Of a stretch of 64,000 bases of DNA, positions 1-12,855 are shown piece by piece. The notes under the pieces are model-generated. The model made no database searches, was not told the origin of the DNA, and was given only the letters and a program-made list of their open reading frames with translations. The position numbers were made by a program, and so were the translations under genes. Numbering within the stretch: position 1 is the first letter of the stretch; each line of letters starts with the position of its first letter. Source of the DNA: Tilletia caries (Eukaryota; Basidiomycota; Exobasidiomycetes; Tilletiales; Tilletiaceae); assembly GCA_032718865.1 (NCBI GenBank), contig JALUTQ010000028.1, forward strand, positions 558,001 to 622,000. Direction: 5' to 3'.

Positions 1-517
1 TGCCACTGTAACCATGATGCGCGACGATCGTCGCCTTCGAATCTTGGGACTTGGGATGAACGGAGGACACTGGACATCTCATCGTCCCCATTGATTGATT
101 CAATCGAGTGCGGATTGCAGGATGCGGGACACGTGACGCGATTCAGTGGCGAGTGGCGACGCGGCCATCGGCGTTTCAGACGCCTCTTGTCCTTCGCTCC
201 TCTGCTTCTCTCTCTCCCCCTTTCTTGGTTGCAGCGCTCATTCCGGTTTGGTCAGAGGCAACTCACAAGTCACAACGGAGTGTTGCGATCGAGAGAGAGA
301 GAGTACTGCCAGCAAGTTCTGGGGCCAGTACCGCACAGACCCACAAACCATTCATTCGTACGTGGTCACCGGTAACCGTCGCGTCGCGCTTCCACGGGTG
401 CTCATGCATAATATTGACGCGCTTTGCTCCCTCTAGATCGTCACATCGGTCTGTTAGACTCTCCGAGAGCGCTCTCTGCTTGCCCTTCACAAAGAAACAA
501 AGAGTTCCATCCCGAAT
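1..517. other. 5' flank of the RCC2-like gene, no gene seen
   Basis: I see no convincing coding sequence here. Short open frames overlap on both strands without matching any known pattern. A (GA)n run sits at about 290-304. The region presumably holds the promoter and 5' UTR of the gene starting at 518; pyrimidine-rich stretches at about 185-235 and 420-480 would fit a fungal core promoter. Confidence 0.5.
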
Positions 518-3270
518 ATGAGTGGTCCGAGCAATGCAGGCGCTGTGGCAGCTGCAGCTGCAGCCGCACCTGAACCGCTTCCCGACTGGGGCCGAGGTAA
601 GCATCTCACACCATCCATCCGTTCCGCTTCAATTCGAACAACATACACTTCCCTTTGCCGCCTCCCCACTTCACTTCCATCCGTTCCTTCCCGCCCATAC
701 AAATTTGAGATCGCGGGCACAAGTGTCCGGCCGCCCCTCTCAGTAACTCAGCACATATCCATCGGATGAATGTTTCTGTGCGAGTGGCCTTCCGTCTTGT
801 CACGCGACACTCGGACTGGGAATTCCTCTCTCTTTCACTCCCTAGTCCCTGACTATACCCTGCCTCAGCCCCCTCATTGAACGCCACTGTCGCGAAATGC
901 TGATCATTTCTGGCCTTCTCGCCTCGAATAGTCCTTCTTGCGGGTGGCACGCACTGGCCTGCTATGGGGCGCAAAACGTCGGCCGCGGGGAAAGTCGCCA
1001 ATGCAAAATGGTATGTGTTTCCGGTAAATGCTCCCGAGTTTGGCTTCGTCCACAATCCTGATTTCCTTGCCTTCCTGAATCGTGTGTGTAGCCCTGATCT
1101 TCTTGCTCCTCATATCCTCCGAGGTCTCGCCAATGTTCGCATGCAACGCGTCTTCACGTCCTCGGTGTCGAGTGAGTGTACCTACACGTATACGTCCCAT
1201 CTAGTCAGAAGGAAATCATTCATCGTTTTTCGACGCTCCCTCTAGGTCATGTTGTCTTCTTGTCCTCGACGGGCAATGCATACGTTTACGGTCGCAATGA
1301 GAGCGGACAGTGCGGGTTCCCTAGCGCAACGCATAAGGACCTTTACGACCCACTACTCCTTGACCGTCAAGCAAACTTCTCTCCACCATTGCCATCGAGC
1401 AATTTGGGCGACATCGTCTTCGCTGCCACGGGTCGCAACCATACTCTGCTCGTGACCCGATACGGCGCCGTGTATACCGCAGGAAAGAATGACATGGGCC
1501 AAGTACGGAAATCGGTCTTCTCTGAGCGTTGGATCGAAACTTCTCACTGATGTTCGCTCTTCGTTGGCAGTGCGGACACTCAAAGCTCAACAACATTGAG
1601 AAGTTCACCAAGATCACCGCCGGCGACTTCGTCAAGGCTAAAGACAATATTGCCAAGGTCTCTGCCGGGGCACAATTCAGTCTGTTCTGCTCCGAATCAG
1701 GAAAAGGTAAGATTCGCAATCGCTATCTGAGCAATTCAATCCAGGACGCCTTGACTCAGTCTCACATTGATTTGCCCACAGTCTACGCGGCGGGCTCAAT
1801 GGAAAAGGGCCAACTTGGAAACGGTCGAACCGGCGAGCACTTTGCCAGTGCCAATCGACTCATCTTCGGCATGGCGGCCGAACCAAGTGAGCTCCCCTTG
1901 CTGTACTATGATACCCTTGAATCCCTGTGTTCACATCCCAGCGACTTCTTCACCAGTTCGTATCCACGGGTTTGATGATAGAAACATCGTGGAGATCTCG
2001 AGTGGGCCTCAACATAGCTTTGCGTGAGTGGCCTTCGTTCCTCCTGACATTCACCGTCACCTGGGCTCACTCATCTTGCCCAATGCTTCACAGTCGGAGC
2101 GACGTAAGTTGGAGTCGGTATTGATTTGAAAGCTTCCGTAGGCTCATTTCTTTCACTTCTCCCATAGGATGGATACTGCTACTGCTGGGGCTTCGGTGGA
2201 TACGGTCGCCTTGGTCTGTACTCTGCTGACGACCATCACACGCCTCAATTAGTTGGCCAGTTTGCCAGAGACAACATCATGCTCCGGGCACAACAAGTCA
2301 TCACCGGTCCTGCCTGTACCGCAGTCATCGACCGCCAAAAGCAGTTCTGGCTGTGCGGCAAGGTCAGTTCTCATTTATGCAGCATCGACATGGAACGAAT
2401 GCTGACTCAACAGACAATCCATAGTGGAAGAACAGTGGCGATGGTGGAGCGGGACAAGGCTGGCTGAAATTCCAATGTGAGAAGATAAACTTTGCCGCTG
2501 TTGAAGGATGCCCGGGCTTACAGATTCAAATTCTCGTAGATCTTCAAGAGCTGATGGGACTGAAGATGCGACAGGCCACACTTGGTGGTGTCGTTCTGTT
2601 TGCGACTGCAGACGAGGACCCCTCCGTGACTGGGCCTCACGACCCAACCATGAACATCTGTTGGGGTCAAAATGCTGTTAACGGCGAGCTCGGCTTAGGC
2701 GAGGGCAAGCCTAAAAGCGCAACCAAACCCCAGCGATGCACGACCCTGGACGGAATCTCGATCATCGACGCTTCTGCTGGTCAGAACACGACATTCTACA
2801 TCGGTCGCAGTCTTGGCGACGCATTCAGCAGTCTGCCTCGCTTCCCGCCGCTCGAGACGGAACCTTCAGAGTTTTGCGTTACATGTCAAAAAGGGACGTG
2901 CGAGGATACATTGCTGGAATGCGAAAAGGTGAGTTACTTAGCATTGTCCCTGGCGCTATTCATCAAATTTTTCAGAAGTGTCTGACTTGTCGTATCCTTC
3001 TAAACTTAGTGCGAGAGCCCTTATCACTTGGAATGTTTGAAGCCTCCGCTCTCCGAGGTCCCAAGCACGGAGTGGTTCTGCAAGAATTGCGCGGAAAATC
3101 TGGCACAAGCCGCACCACCTTCGCCGATCGGCGGTTCCAAGAAACGCAAAGGTTCGGACGACGAGGACGAAGGAGCTGCCGCTGAAGCGGACGGGAGCGA
3201 TGTGGAAGATGTGAAGCCGGCCGCAAAGAAGAAGAAAGCAGCCTCGGCAGCTAGCAAGAAGCGCAAGTGA
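518..3270 (+). CDS. RCC2-like RCC1-repeat protein with C-terminal PHD finger
   Basis: Ten exons join in frame to 617 residues: 518-596, 932-1171, 1246-1502, 1571-1706, 1782-1886, 1957-2023, 2094-2103, 2168-2362, 2425-2928, 3010-3270. Exon 2 opens with VLLAGGTHWPAMGRK, which resembles the start of the RCC2/TD-60 propeller. RCC1-repeat motifs follow: YGRNESGQCG, AAGKNDMGQ, CWGFGGYGRLG and CWGQNAVNGELGLG. After the propeller comes a PHD finger (about residues 515-562) with the full C4HC3 set: CVTC, CEKC, YHLEC and WFCKNC; an intron splits it between its second pair of cysteines. The tail is acidic, then lysine-rich and NLS-like. RCC2 family proteins act on chromatin, mitosis and small GTPases; the PHD finger suggests binding to a histone tail. 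The histone-reading role is inference. Exon 7 is only 10 nt. The protein converges on the OGT gene. Confidence 0.85.
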
Positions 3271-3597
3271 GGTCTACGGCGCGTCCGCCTATAGGATTGT
3301 TTCCTACCAAAGTCTACCCCTTTCTCCAACGTGCTCGGATCGTATCCGTCTGTCTCCCTTCGTCCCTTGCCGATCCCTGACGGCATCCCCTGATTGCAAG
3401 TCTCGTAGCGTTGCTCCTTCCAAATGTCTTGTGAATCTGAACCAAATGTCGATCTTGATTTCTGACTGTGTAAATTGCGTTAGAACACTCTATTCTGTGA
3501 AGTTTGCTTGAGAACGGGACAGGTAAAAACTCTGCAAGAAGGAACTGTGGGAATTGGAGCAAAGAAAGAGGGATCGTCCTGTCCGGAGCCTCGCCAT
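3271..3597. other. Convergent 3' intergenic region
   Basis: 327 bp between the stop codons of two convergent genes. Nothing coding is seen; it presumably holds both 3' UTRs and polyadenylation signals. Confidence 0.5.
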
Positions 3598-6500
3598 TCA
3601 ATGGCGGAGCTGGCCATGTCCAAGCCAGATGTGTCCAGACTGCTTCTCTGGAGCCATCTCTGGAAGTGCCTCCCACTCCGCACCCTCGACATCGGTTCCC
3701 TCCACCCACCGTCGCCACGCCTCCTCGTATCCTCGCTCCAACGCACGCGTCCACTCGCGCGTGTCGAACAGGGCGTTCTTGTCTCTCGTCAGGAACAGCT
3801 TGCGTCGCAGCTCCGCCAACTCGCCGACGCCGCGTCGAGAGACGGTTCCAGGCGGTGCTGAGATTCCAGGCTCCAGTATGATGGAAGACCGGTCGGGTGA
3901 CGCTTCGGCGACTCCGGTCGATGCGGAGGCGGCAGCGGCGCTCGAGGACGAAGCTGGAGCTGCCGAGGCTGGATTGACTGGTGCCGCTCCTGATGTGCCA
4001 TGCGGCTGAGCGTTGACAGCAGCAGTATTGACGACGAGACATGCGGCTGTCATGCCCTTCGGTCGCTCCACAGGTGGCATAACGTTGCCTGCCGAGTCAA
4101 TAAACTCGTGCTGCAGGCCAAAGGCCAGGTCTACCGCCCGATCTTCGTATGCTTGCTCGCTGTCGACAATCATCTGATCACCAAAGCCCGTGGCCTGGAC
4201 GATACTGGCTGCCACGCGGGAGCACATCTTGTGCTGGTGTCGAGGCCACGTCAAGACTGGCGTTGCCGACCAGAGAATGTCGGCAGCTGTAGTGTGTGCA
4301 TTGCACTCCGTCGTGTCCAGGAACAGATCGGCAATGCGACCGCGGTGGATGTGAATGTGCTTCGGAGCAACATCGGTGAAGACGATTCTCGAGGCAACCT
4401 CGTCGCCAGCCCAGCGTCGTGCAGCCAGGAGGAGATGCGACTCAGCGGCCGCCGGGAACCGGAGAAGCCAAAGAATGGACTTCGGAACGCGGGCCAAGAT
4501 GCGAAGCCATAGCTTGAACAGCATCTAGAAAAGGAGGTACATTAATGTTAGACGTCGGGACGTATTGGAAATGTATGATTCCTGCTTCAATTCCTTCAAG
4601 GGTCACTCACAGGCTCGCACTTATAGAGCTGATTGAAGTCTGTAAAGATGAAAAAGTCATCTGGCAGATCAGGGAAAAGCTGAAAGTGCAAAGAAGAGGT
4701 CAGCAGTGAAAACCTTCAACACAAAATGAACGTTTGAGCTCTCACCTCCTTCCGCTCCATCCAGCGCCGCTGTTCCTCCTCCGCCCACGCCTCTTCGTGC
4801 GTCATCTTGTGGGGCTGGACGATTTGTCCGTCTGGTCCCTCCCGTCGCGGAGGCTCTCGGAAGCCTTGAGCGTGGTCATTAACAAAGTAGGACTGCGGCA
4901 TGTAGATGAACCGCTCGGAGTAGACCCAATCTTCGCTCGGCTCTTCCGGGTCGAGATCGCTCCCAAAGTTGGTAGGCCGGGCTTCGTCTGGGTGCGGGAC
5001 GCCCGCGGCAAGCGCTTGACGCCGACGCTGACGCCAGAGATCAACGCAAGTCATCTCCGGCGGGCATACGATAGGATCTACGACGACCCAATCGGTCCAG
5101 CTCGAAGCTAGACCGCCTGCAAAGCCCATGAACTCCATTTGGACAGGGCAAGGTCGTGCCGCGAATACCTCATTGCGTGCACCCTTCGTGTATCCGTTGA
5201 GATTCATCAACACGTGGATTCCGTCTTGGAGAATTCGCTCCACGATCTGCTGGTTCGACCAGCTCGACACATCGATAAAGTGCTCCGACTCGTTCTCGAT
5301 CTTCTGCCGATACGGACTCTGGTCCGAAGGCGTGGTCGCATACATGTACACGTTGAATCGTGACCGGTCATGGAAGCCGAACACCGACTGCATCAGATGC
5401 GCCAGAGGATGGTTGTTCAAGTCGCTCGAGACGTAACCCACATTGATGCGGGGGCTTGGAGGTGCCGGCGGAGGGTAGACGTGTGGCGGCAACCAGTACT
5501 GGGACAGAGTAGACTGGGAGATCCTAATCGCGTTCCGGTGCGAGATCAGGCGAATCTGACGCGCCGAGAGCGGATATGTGAAGGTGTGGAACGGAAGCAC
5601 CGTTGGCACAGCAGGCGTCACCAGGGCTGAAGGAAGCATCGGCCGAGCGTACGTCTGTGCCTCCTTAGTAGTGACGCGTGCGAAGTGCTGCGAAGATGAT
5701 GGATCCAAACTCGGATCAGCAGAGATCGCTTTGCCATGCCGAGCATGGTACCACCTTCGCTGGCTCGCCCGCATCAAGCGCTCGATCAGGCGGATCACGA
5801 ACGAGCCCTCATTGATGCTGTTCGCCGCCCGGTCGAGGGGGCCAAAGAAGACCGAGAGACGCTGGGTCAGTGCCTGTCTCGTGACAGGCCGGTCATCGCC
5901 TGTGAGGCGAATGATCATATCCACCCAATCTTGCAGGCGACCTTCGGCCTGCAGAGCGCCAGCCCCGTACAGGGCCCCTTCAGCCAGCTGCTTGGTGACG
6001 AGCTCGGAGACTCTGACCATCCAGCCCGCCCATTTGGGATCCTCGGAGTACACCTCGCGCCAATCGCAGACAGCCAGTAATGCATTGACGAGACCGCACA
6101 GCGCTTCAGGGAAGTCAGGATTTACTTGCACCCTGCAGAGTGAGAGATTGTTGCAAGAATAAACATTTGGTCAGGTGATATACGTCTGCAAGCTCAAGAC
6201 AGAAACTCACGCTCGACGGTAGTAGACAATGCTCTCCTGCGTTCGGCCCGAGTCCTTGATCGCGTTTCCAAGATTGGCGAGAGCGACATCGAAGTTGGGG
6301 TTGCACTCTATCGCCTTCTGATACATCGCAATGGCTTCGTTAAGATGGCCCAAGTCCTTCAAAAGACTGCCAGTGTTCGTATAAATGTGCGGGTCTACGT
6401 AGTCAAAAAAGCAAGAGGCTGTCAGTCATTCATTGAGTCCTTCAATGACGCGCTTCAAAGGTCAAACTCACGGTGGGGATCAAGTTGCAATCCATGCGTG

Positions 6501-9500
6501 TAATATTGCATGGCAAGCCCTTGTCCGTTCAACTGCTGGCGATTGCCAGTGGCTGGATCAACAACAGTCGTAACAACCGGCAGTGACGACAGCAGAATGC
6601 CGAGATTGTTGAAAGTCGATGCCGAGGGGTGTAACGAGAGGGAGAGATAGTAGAGCGGCAAGAGCAAGGACAAGCTCGGCGCAGTCCCGCCCATCAGCAA
6701 CGGACCGTGCACGCCCGGACTGGGGTTACTCGTCGAGTCCTGGTAGAGCTTTGCCATCGTCAGCAAGATGGTCGACGTCGTCTGCGCCGCCTGTTGCAGG
6801 ACCTGGGCCTGGTTACTGTAAACAGGCACCGGCTGGCCATTGGCATTGATCAGAAGCGAAGGAAGCACCCCACTCGTCTCCGCGAATATGCACTTCCCAA
6901 CCCGTATCGCCGCCTCCGGAGCGAGCAGCACGAAGGGGAACGAATGCCCGCCGCCCAGACGCAACAGCACCTTGACAATCGTCTTGCCCGACTGTCGAAC
7001 CAGACGCAAGATCCCGCCTGGAATCAACGAGCTGTACGAGCCAGACGCAACTGCAGTAGCATGCTGCGGAATGTTGAGATCCAGTCCGAGGGCAGCGGCA
7101 ACCTCCGCAGGCGCCGTGAGACCGGCAGGACCGGGAATAGTCGCGCCCAGACTCAGCAGTCCGACCACGCAGGCGGACACGATGAGATCCCGGAGCGACC
7201 GCGCAGAGGCTTCGTTGGGCGAAAGCATCACTTCCACCGCGCGTGAATACTCCTTCGCCGCTGGCACCGTGCCATACTCAGGTAGCACATACTTGAGGTT
7301 ACCCTTCGCGTAGAACAGATTCTGCAGACGTGATGCTTGAGCGGGAGGTAGCCGAGGTGGCATAGCCTGCGGTGCATCATCATCTTTGGCGCGGCCATCC
7401 GAACCTCGGATCGAACCAGGCTCACCGCTCGCAGAATGGCGAGATGCAAGAATATATCCCTCCACGAGCTCACAAAGCTTGAGAGCTTCCTGGAACCTCG
7501 GACCGGTACTGCTCGGCTGCCCATTCGCTTGACCCTGGCCTTGACTCGGGGGACTCTGCTGAGGCGAACACAGCACGCCCAACAGATTCTCATACGCGTC
7601 CCAGTAACCCGGTCGCAGCTTGACCGCCTTCCACCACCACGCCTCCGCCTCGCGCCATTTACCCAGCGCACGCAGCGTAGTGCCAATGTTGGACATCGCC
7701 TCCACATAGCCGGGATCAATGCTCAAGATCATCTTGTTGTACCAGAGCGAGCCGGCCAGATTGCCAATGCTGTAGTAAACGCAAGACATCAGCAGGAGCG
7801 TCGGGAGATGTTGAGGGTGCAAGTCATGCAGCGTATGCAGCAAGGGCAACAAGGAAGGATGTAGCGAGCTTGCTGTCGTGCCCGATCCAGGCTGGTGAAC
7901 CTTGCTCTGCTGCTGCTGCTGAGTCACAGAAGCATCCGGCACAGCCGCTCCCGCCGAGTACAAGCTGTGTGCATACTGCAGCAGCTGATCCCGAAGCGCA
8001 GGCGACCGAATCCCGACACCCGCCGCATTAGACGCAGCAGAGATGAGCTGGATGGGATCATGCGACGCCGCAGCCGCAGCATGAGGATCGTTATTCATCG
8101 CCTCCGGACCCAACACGCCCGCCGCCGAAGCAGGTTGAACACCCGCCGCCAGGGCCCCAGACAACCCAGGCATCTGCCCTTGCTGAGCAACAGCCACTTC
8201 GCGCTGTCGCTCGTAATCCCTCAAGGCCATGCTAGCCGCCTCCGCCTGGCTACTACGCTCCCTCTCCTGGAGCTGCAGCGCATTGCTCACGCTCGACCCG
8301 ATGTTGATGAGCGCCGGATCGGTCGGTGGGGCTATCTTGAGATGGACGCCCACGGGAGAAGCTTCCGACATTTTCCGCACGGGCGACCGGTCCTCTCCGA
8401 CCGCCTTGCGCTGACGATGGGTCTGCTGGAGATGTCTCCGACGCTCTTCGTCGACCTGTTCCCGTGATCCCGGCGGTACTGCCACTTCGGGAGCCGGCGC
8501 CGCTTCTATGCCTTCCATGCTAACTTCGCTTGCTGCTTCCGCTTGTGCAGCGACCGGTGGTACATCCACAGGGGCAGACATTTCCGAGCTCCCCGCTTTA
8601 CTCCTCCGCTTGCGGCGCCCCTCGCGCGCCTCCAACGCAGCCCTCACGCGTTCGTCCTCCTCCCTCCCCGCCGGAGGAGCCGGATCCACCTTGCTGAACG
8701 CCTCATCGTGCAGCTTGACGTAGTATCCTGCAGCCAGAGCCCGGAGCTGTGCCCGATAGTGACTCGCAAAGTCACTGGGCCAGAACTCCGCAGCGAGAGA
8801 AGGTTCGTTCACCACGTCGGCAGGATTCTCCATCGCAGCCACTCTTTCATCGAGCGTCTGTCCCGCTTCCAGGCTGTCTGTGTCACCGGCCGTCTGTCCC
8901 TGGGGGCTGGCCCCGCCGACGGCTTGAGTGAAGATTTGAGCTTTGCGCTCGCCAAGGGCTGCACGAGCCTCCTTCTGTCTCTCAGGTCCTTCGAGACCTG
9001 CCCATGCTCGAAGCTGAGTAGCGATGGCTTCTTGCTGGGCTGGATAGAGCGGCTTCCAGGTAGACACCTCGACTTCTTCGTCCTCGCTTTCGTCCGTGTC
9101 TTCCCGTGCTGTCGCGCGGGGCGGAGCCACACGCGTCGATGTGAGGGCCGCTGTAGCATATGCGGCGGCGGAAGCAAGTGCCGAGTATTCCTCGGGTGTG
9201 AATATGCGGAAACTGGAGAAGATAAGTCGCAGAGAAGGTTCAGATTCTGCGATCGTAAGGTGGAAAAAGTACCTTTATGCGGGGTCTGACTCACCTTGGC
9301 TGGAAGTAGGGCATCGTTTCAGCATCGCCATCCGCAGCGGCACCCTGCCCAGCTCCTGCTCCCGAATCGACCTCTTCCTCATCTTCCTCCTGCAAACTGT
9401 CCATGCCCCTGCCATCTTCGCCGCCCTCTGAAATCGCAGTGATGGTGCCCGGAACGGTCCGAGCTTTCTTCCGGCGCTCCTCGGGTACTTCGTCCTTGGG

Positions 9501-11338
9501 AATCCACCAGCCCGCCCGAGCGGTTCCTCCCGGCGTCTGAACGACCTGGAATGGGTATGGATACATGAATGGCGAACGTGGTTGGCCGGTGAGCGTATGA
9601 TGACCGACAACATTTGCAAATGCGGCTGTGGAGCTGGAAGTGCCTGATGCTCCGCTAAGGTTGTTGTTGTTGTAGAGAGGAGCCATGGCGACGATGCCGC
9701 TGGACCCAGCGTTAAGTCCTGCTGAGCCGGGAGTCGGAGGCCGACTGCGGCGTGCGGTTGAGTTTGTACTTGTAGAGCTGGCAGAGGACATGGAGTTGTT
9801 AGCTGCGGAGTGGAAGGGGAAGCCTCCGTCGCGGTTCGCTTGCTGCACGAGTGCAAGGGGAGTACCGACGGAGCTGTGCCCTCCAGGCGTCCGGGCACTG
9901 CTGCTGTTCATGCGGTGAAAGCCTGGTGACGGCGGGGGAGGCAGCATCTGCAGCGGAGGTGTGGGCATTACTGAGGAGCGGAAGCAGAAAGCATGTAAGC
10001 AGAAGAGGGGGGAATGTATGACCAATTTCAGTAATGAAAAAACTCACAAGGCATGCTGGGCACACCGCCGAGGACGGCGGCGATGGCTGAGCTACGAGCT
10101 TTTCCTGCTCCGACTGTAGATCCGTCGGCAGAGGCAAAGTGACCTCCTTCGGAAGCAATTTTGAGTTCGCGCATCTGCCGCTCGGCCTGTTCACGAATGA
10201 GATTGTTTGACGGCAGGACGACTTGGCTGAGGCCGAGGCTGGCTAGATAGGATTGTATGGGCGGAGGCTGAGCGGCCGAATTTGGGGCTGAGCCAGCGCT
10301 GCCCTCGGAGCCGTGAGAAGCGGTGGAAGCTGCGCCGACGGAGCGATTGGACGCTGTTGAGTTGGTCCGGGCGAGACCTGATTTGGGCATAGCTGTCGAT
10401 GGAGCCAGGTTCGCGAACGCCGATGAAGGCGCCAGCCCTGCTGGACTACCAGCGACGGAGCCTGAACTCTTGGTCTGGGTTCCGCCGGCAAAATAGCCTA
10501 GATCGGCACTGAGGGCGGCGGCGTTCGCGCTTGCTCTGCGTGCTGCCAGACCTCCGGGAATGGCCAAGGCGGCATTGGAAGAAGGTGCGCCCGCAGCACC
10601 GGGAGCAGGCGTACCAGCAGAACTCGTTCCAGGTGCGCTTGTCGAAGGAGCCATAGCCGGAGCGAAAGGAGATGATCCTGTGCCGGAGCCACTGAAGGAG
10701 GAGGTAGCGCCGAAGCTGAAGGCTCCAAAAGCTGCTGCGGCAGGACCGGGGCCGGAACCAGACGCTGTGGTACTTGCAGTGGTGGTTGAATTGGTAGCGA
10801 CGGCAGCGGCTGCGGCGGCCACGACGGCGCCTGCCGAGCTGGAGCGCAGCATTTCGTGGACGAGGAGCTGGGCCTCTGCCTCTCGTGCGGCTGCGCGTGC
10901 TGCGATGGATCCGATTTCGAAATTAGCAGCGGCTGCAGCGGCTGCTGTTACTGTTGCTGCGCCTGGCGGTTGCGCTGCCGCGTGTGCCTGCGCTTTGAGC
11001 GCCTGTGCGGTGCGTACGGTCATGGCGGCGGAGTAGTGCGCTGCTGACGCTGTGGAGAGCGAGGAGGCTGCATGGAGGATGGAGGCAGCGCTGGAGGGAG
11101 CGACTGCATCGACGCTGCCCATCGCGGCGCTGCTCCCACTTGGGCCAGAGCCTGAGCCTGGGCCTGGGCCTGGGCCTGTTCCGCTCGGTGCGGGCTGTGG
11201 AGTGTCCGCCATCGTCGCCGCTGTCGAGCTCGAGCTTGAGGTCGTCGTCGCTGTCGTCGAGGTCGTCGCGGTCGACGAGATCGGAGCGATGACGTCCGGT
11301 TCGTGCGTCCGGTTCATGCGGCAGGTCAACGCAGCCAC
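3598..11338 (-). CDS. O-GlcNAc transferase (GT41) with long low-complexity N-terminus
   Basis: Seven exons on the minus strand (11338-10048, 9970-9295, 9212-6472, 6394-6211, 6132-4746, 4679-4611, 4524-3598) join without a frame error to 2,424 residues, about twice the animal enzyme. Residues 1 to about 1050 are Ala/Ser/Thr/Gly/Pro-rich and acidic, probably disordered. TPR helices lie at about 1115-1200 (WYNKMILSIDPGYVEAMSNI) and 1570-1660 (MYQKAIECNPNFDVALANLG). The catalytic half carries GT41 signatures: SSDLNNHPLAHLMQSV with the catalytic-type histidine, LMNLNGYTKGARNEVFAARP, the 23-residue exon FTDFNQLYKCEP, RILARVPKSILWLLRFP, VAPKHIHIHRGRIADLFLDT and CNAHTTAADILW. This enzyme class moves GlcNAc from UDP-GlcNAc to Ser/Thr of nuclear and cytosolic proteins. 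In the motif after C-N the animal GHTTG reads AHTTA here. An alternative start at internal Met43 is possible. Confidence 0.9.
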
Positions 11339-11498
11339 GTGGGAAACTCAGAGACCACGTGGCGAGACTTTCGCTGGTTTATTTATTCTCGTACTTTCCA
11401 TTAATTGAATTCATGTATTTCTTGACACTTTCTTCCTTCACTCACTCATGCATCCACAGCATTGACAGCATTTACACACACACACACAAACTCGCGAA
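11339..11498. promoter_or_regulatory. Short bidirectional promoter between OGT and MAM33
   Basis: Only 160 bp separate the OGT start codon (minus) from the MAM33 start codon (plus). The gap contains a TTATTTATT tract and a CA repeat just before the MAM33 start. Shared control of the two genes is inference. Confidence 0.5.
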
Positions 11499-12508
11499 AT
11501 GATTCCTGCTCTCCGCTCCGTCGTGGCCAGCGCGGCGTCGTCGTCGTCCGTGCGCTCGGCCGCTGCCATCGCCAAGCGTGTCTCGCTCAGCCAGGCTTCG
11601 TCCGCCGCCGCAGCCTTCCGCACACCCACCAACGCAGCATCAAGATCCGCAGCGTCGGCCCCGGCGTCGGCCCGCCTCTTCTCCGCCTCCGCCCTGCGCG
11701 CTTCTCACGGCGAGAGCGACGCAGAGCTCGCAGCCCGGCTCGGCGAGGAGATCGAGTACGAGCGCGAGACAGCCGACCAAGAAGGTGACGCGCCCGCCCC
11801 TGCCTCGTCTTCCCAACAACAACCCGAATTCGTCCAATCCTTCCTCGCCTCCGCGCCCTCCTGGAGCATCGTCGACGGCGCAGGTTCAGACGAGGTCGTC
11901 CTTACCCGCGAATTCGGAAACGAGTCCATCCGGGTTCTTTATTCCATCGGGGACATCGACACCCACGCCGCACAGTCCGCCATTGACGACGCCGCCGCGG
12001 ACCCCAGCACAAACCCCGCTTCCCCCGACGATGCCGAGGGTGCCGCCGCAAATGGAGAGGACGACGAGTACAGCAACATCCCCATTCGCGCTGCCATCAC
12101 CATTGCCAAGCCATCCGCAGGCGCTTTGACCCTCGAGGCTCTCGTCCAGGACGGAGCTTGGGTCATCGAGAACATCTCCTACTACCAGGACGGCTCGCTC
12201 GCCACAGACCCTACCGCAGAGGCTGACTGGGCCCGTCGCGGTCTCTACATCGGGCCCCAGTTCGACACCCTCGACATCAAGGTCCAGGAGCAATTCGAAA
12301 ACTATCTCGAGGAGCGCGGCTTTGACGCACCTCTCGCCATCTTCATCGTCCAATACGCAGAGTTCAAGGAGCAAAACGGTATGTCACTCTCCTCCTTCTC
12401 TCTTTAGTCACGTCCCATTTCAGACACCAGGCACTCACAAACCCATGTCTCTTCCTTGCAGAGTACCGCACCTGGCTCGAACGCGTCAAGGCATTCGTCG
12501 AAGAGTAA
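11499..12508 (+). CDS. MAM33: Mitochondrial acidic protein MAM33 (p32/gC1qR family)
   Basis: Two exons (11499-12378, 12462-12508) give 308 residues. Residues 1 to about 70 are rich in Ala, Ser and Arg with no acidic residue until about residue 72, a typical mitochondrial presequence ending near ARLFSASALRASHG. The mature part shows the p32 fold pattern: a first helix (DAELAARLGEEIEYE), an acidic insert (EDDEYSNIPIRAAITI), ALVQDGAWVIENISYYQDG, YIGPQFDTLDIKVQEQFENY, and the C-terminal helix EYRTWLERVKAFVEE. The family forms doughnut-shaped trimers in the mitochondrial matrix and supports mitochondrial translation and ribosome assembly. The last 15 residues, including the closing helix, come from the tiny second exon. 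Confidence 0.93.
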
Positions 12509-12855
12509 TCCAATAACTCTGTCCGTTTGTCCAATGCCCGCCGAACCAGTCAATCAATGTCTCGTTAATCAATGTCCACAGAGGAAGGCCTCTCGCTAGG
12601 AATGCCAAGAAACAACAAACCACTACTCACCATCATCGCATTCGAAGTGTGATGCCCACACAAATGGTGAGAGCCGTGAAGGAGTGCAGATGAAGGACAG
12701 CTAAGATCGAACAGGTCGTCGCGACAGGCCAGCAGGGCACCAGAGGAAAGATGTTTGCGGAAGTAAAGGGTGTGTTGCATTGCAGGGAAAAGTCACAAGA
12801 GGGGAGAGGGGAGGGAGAAGCATGGGGGGTTGGCAAATGATGGTGCTGAAATCGC
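12509..12855. other. Convergent 3' intergenic region
   Basis: 347 bp between MAM33 and the convergent serine-rich gene. I see no coding pattern; a G-rich stretch (about 12790-12830) lies close to the stop codon of the next gene. Confidence 0.45.

Noticed and set aside
10560..11408. Plus-strand alanine/valine-rich frames opposite the OGT N-terminus
   Set aside because: They are the complement of Ala/Ser/Thr repeats in the first OGT exon and encode nothing recognisable.
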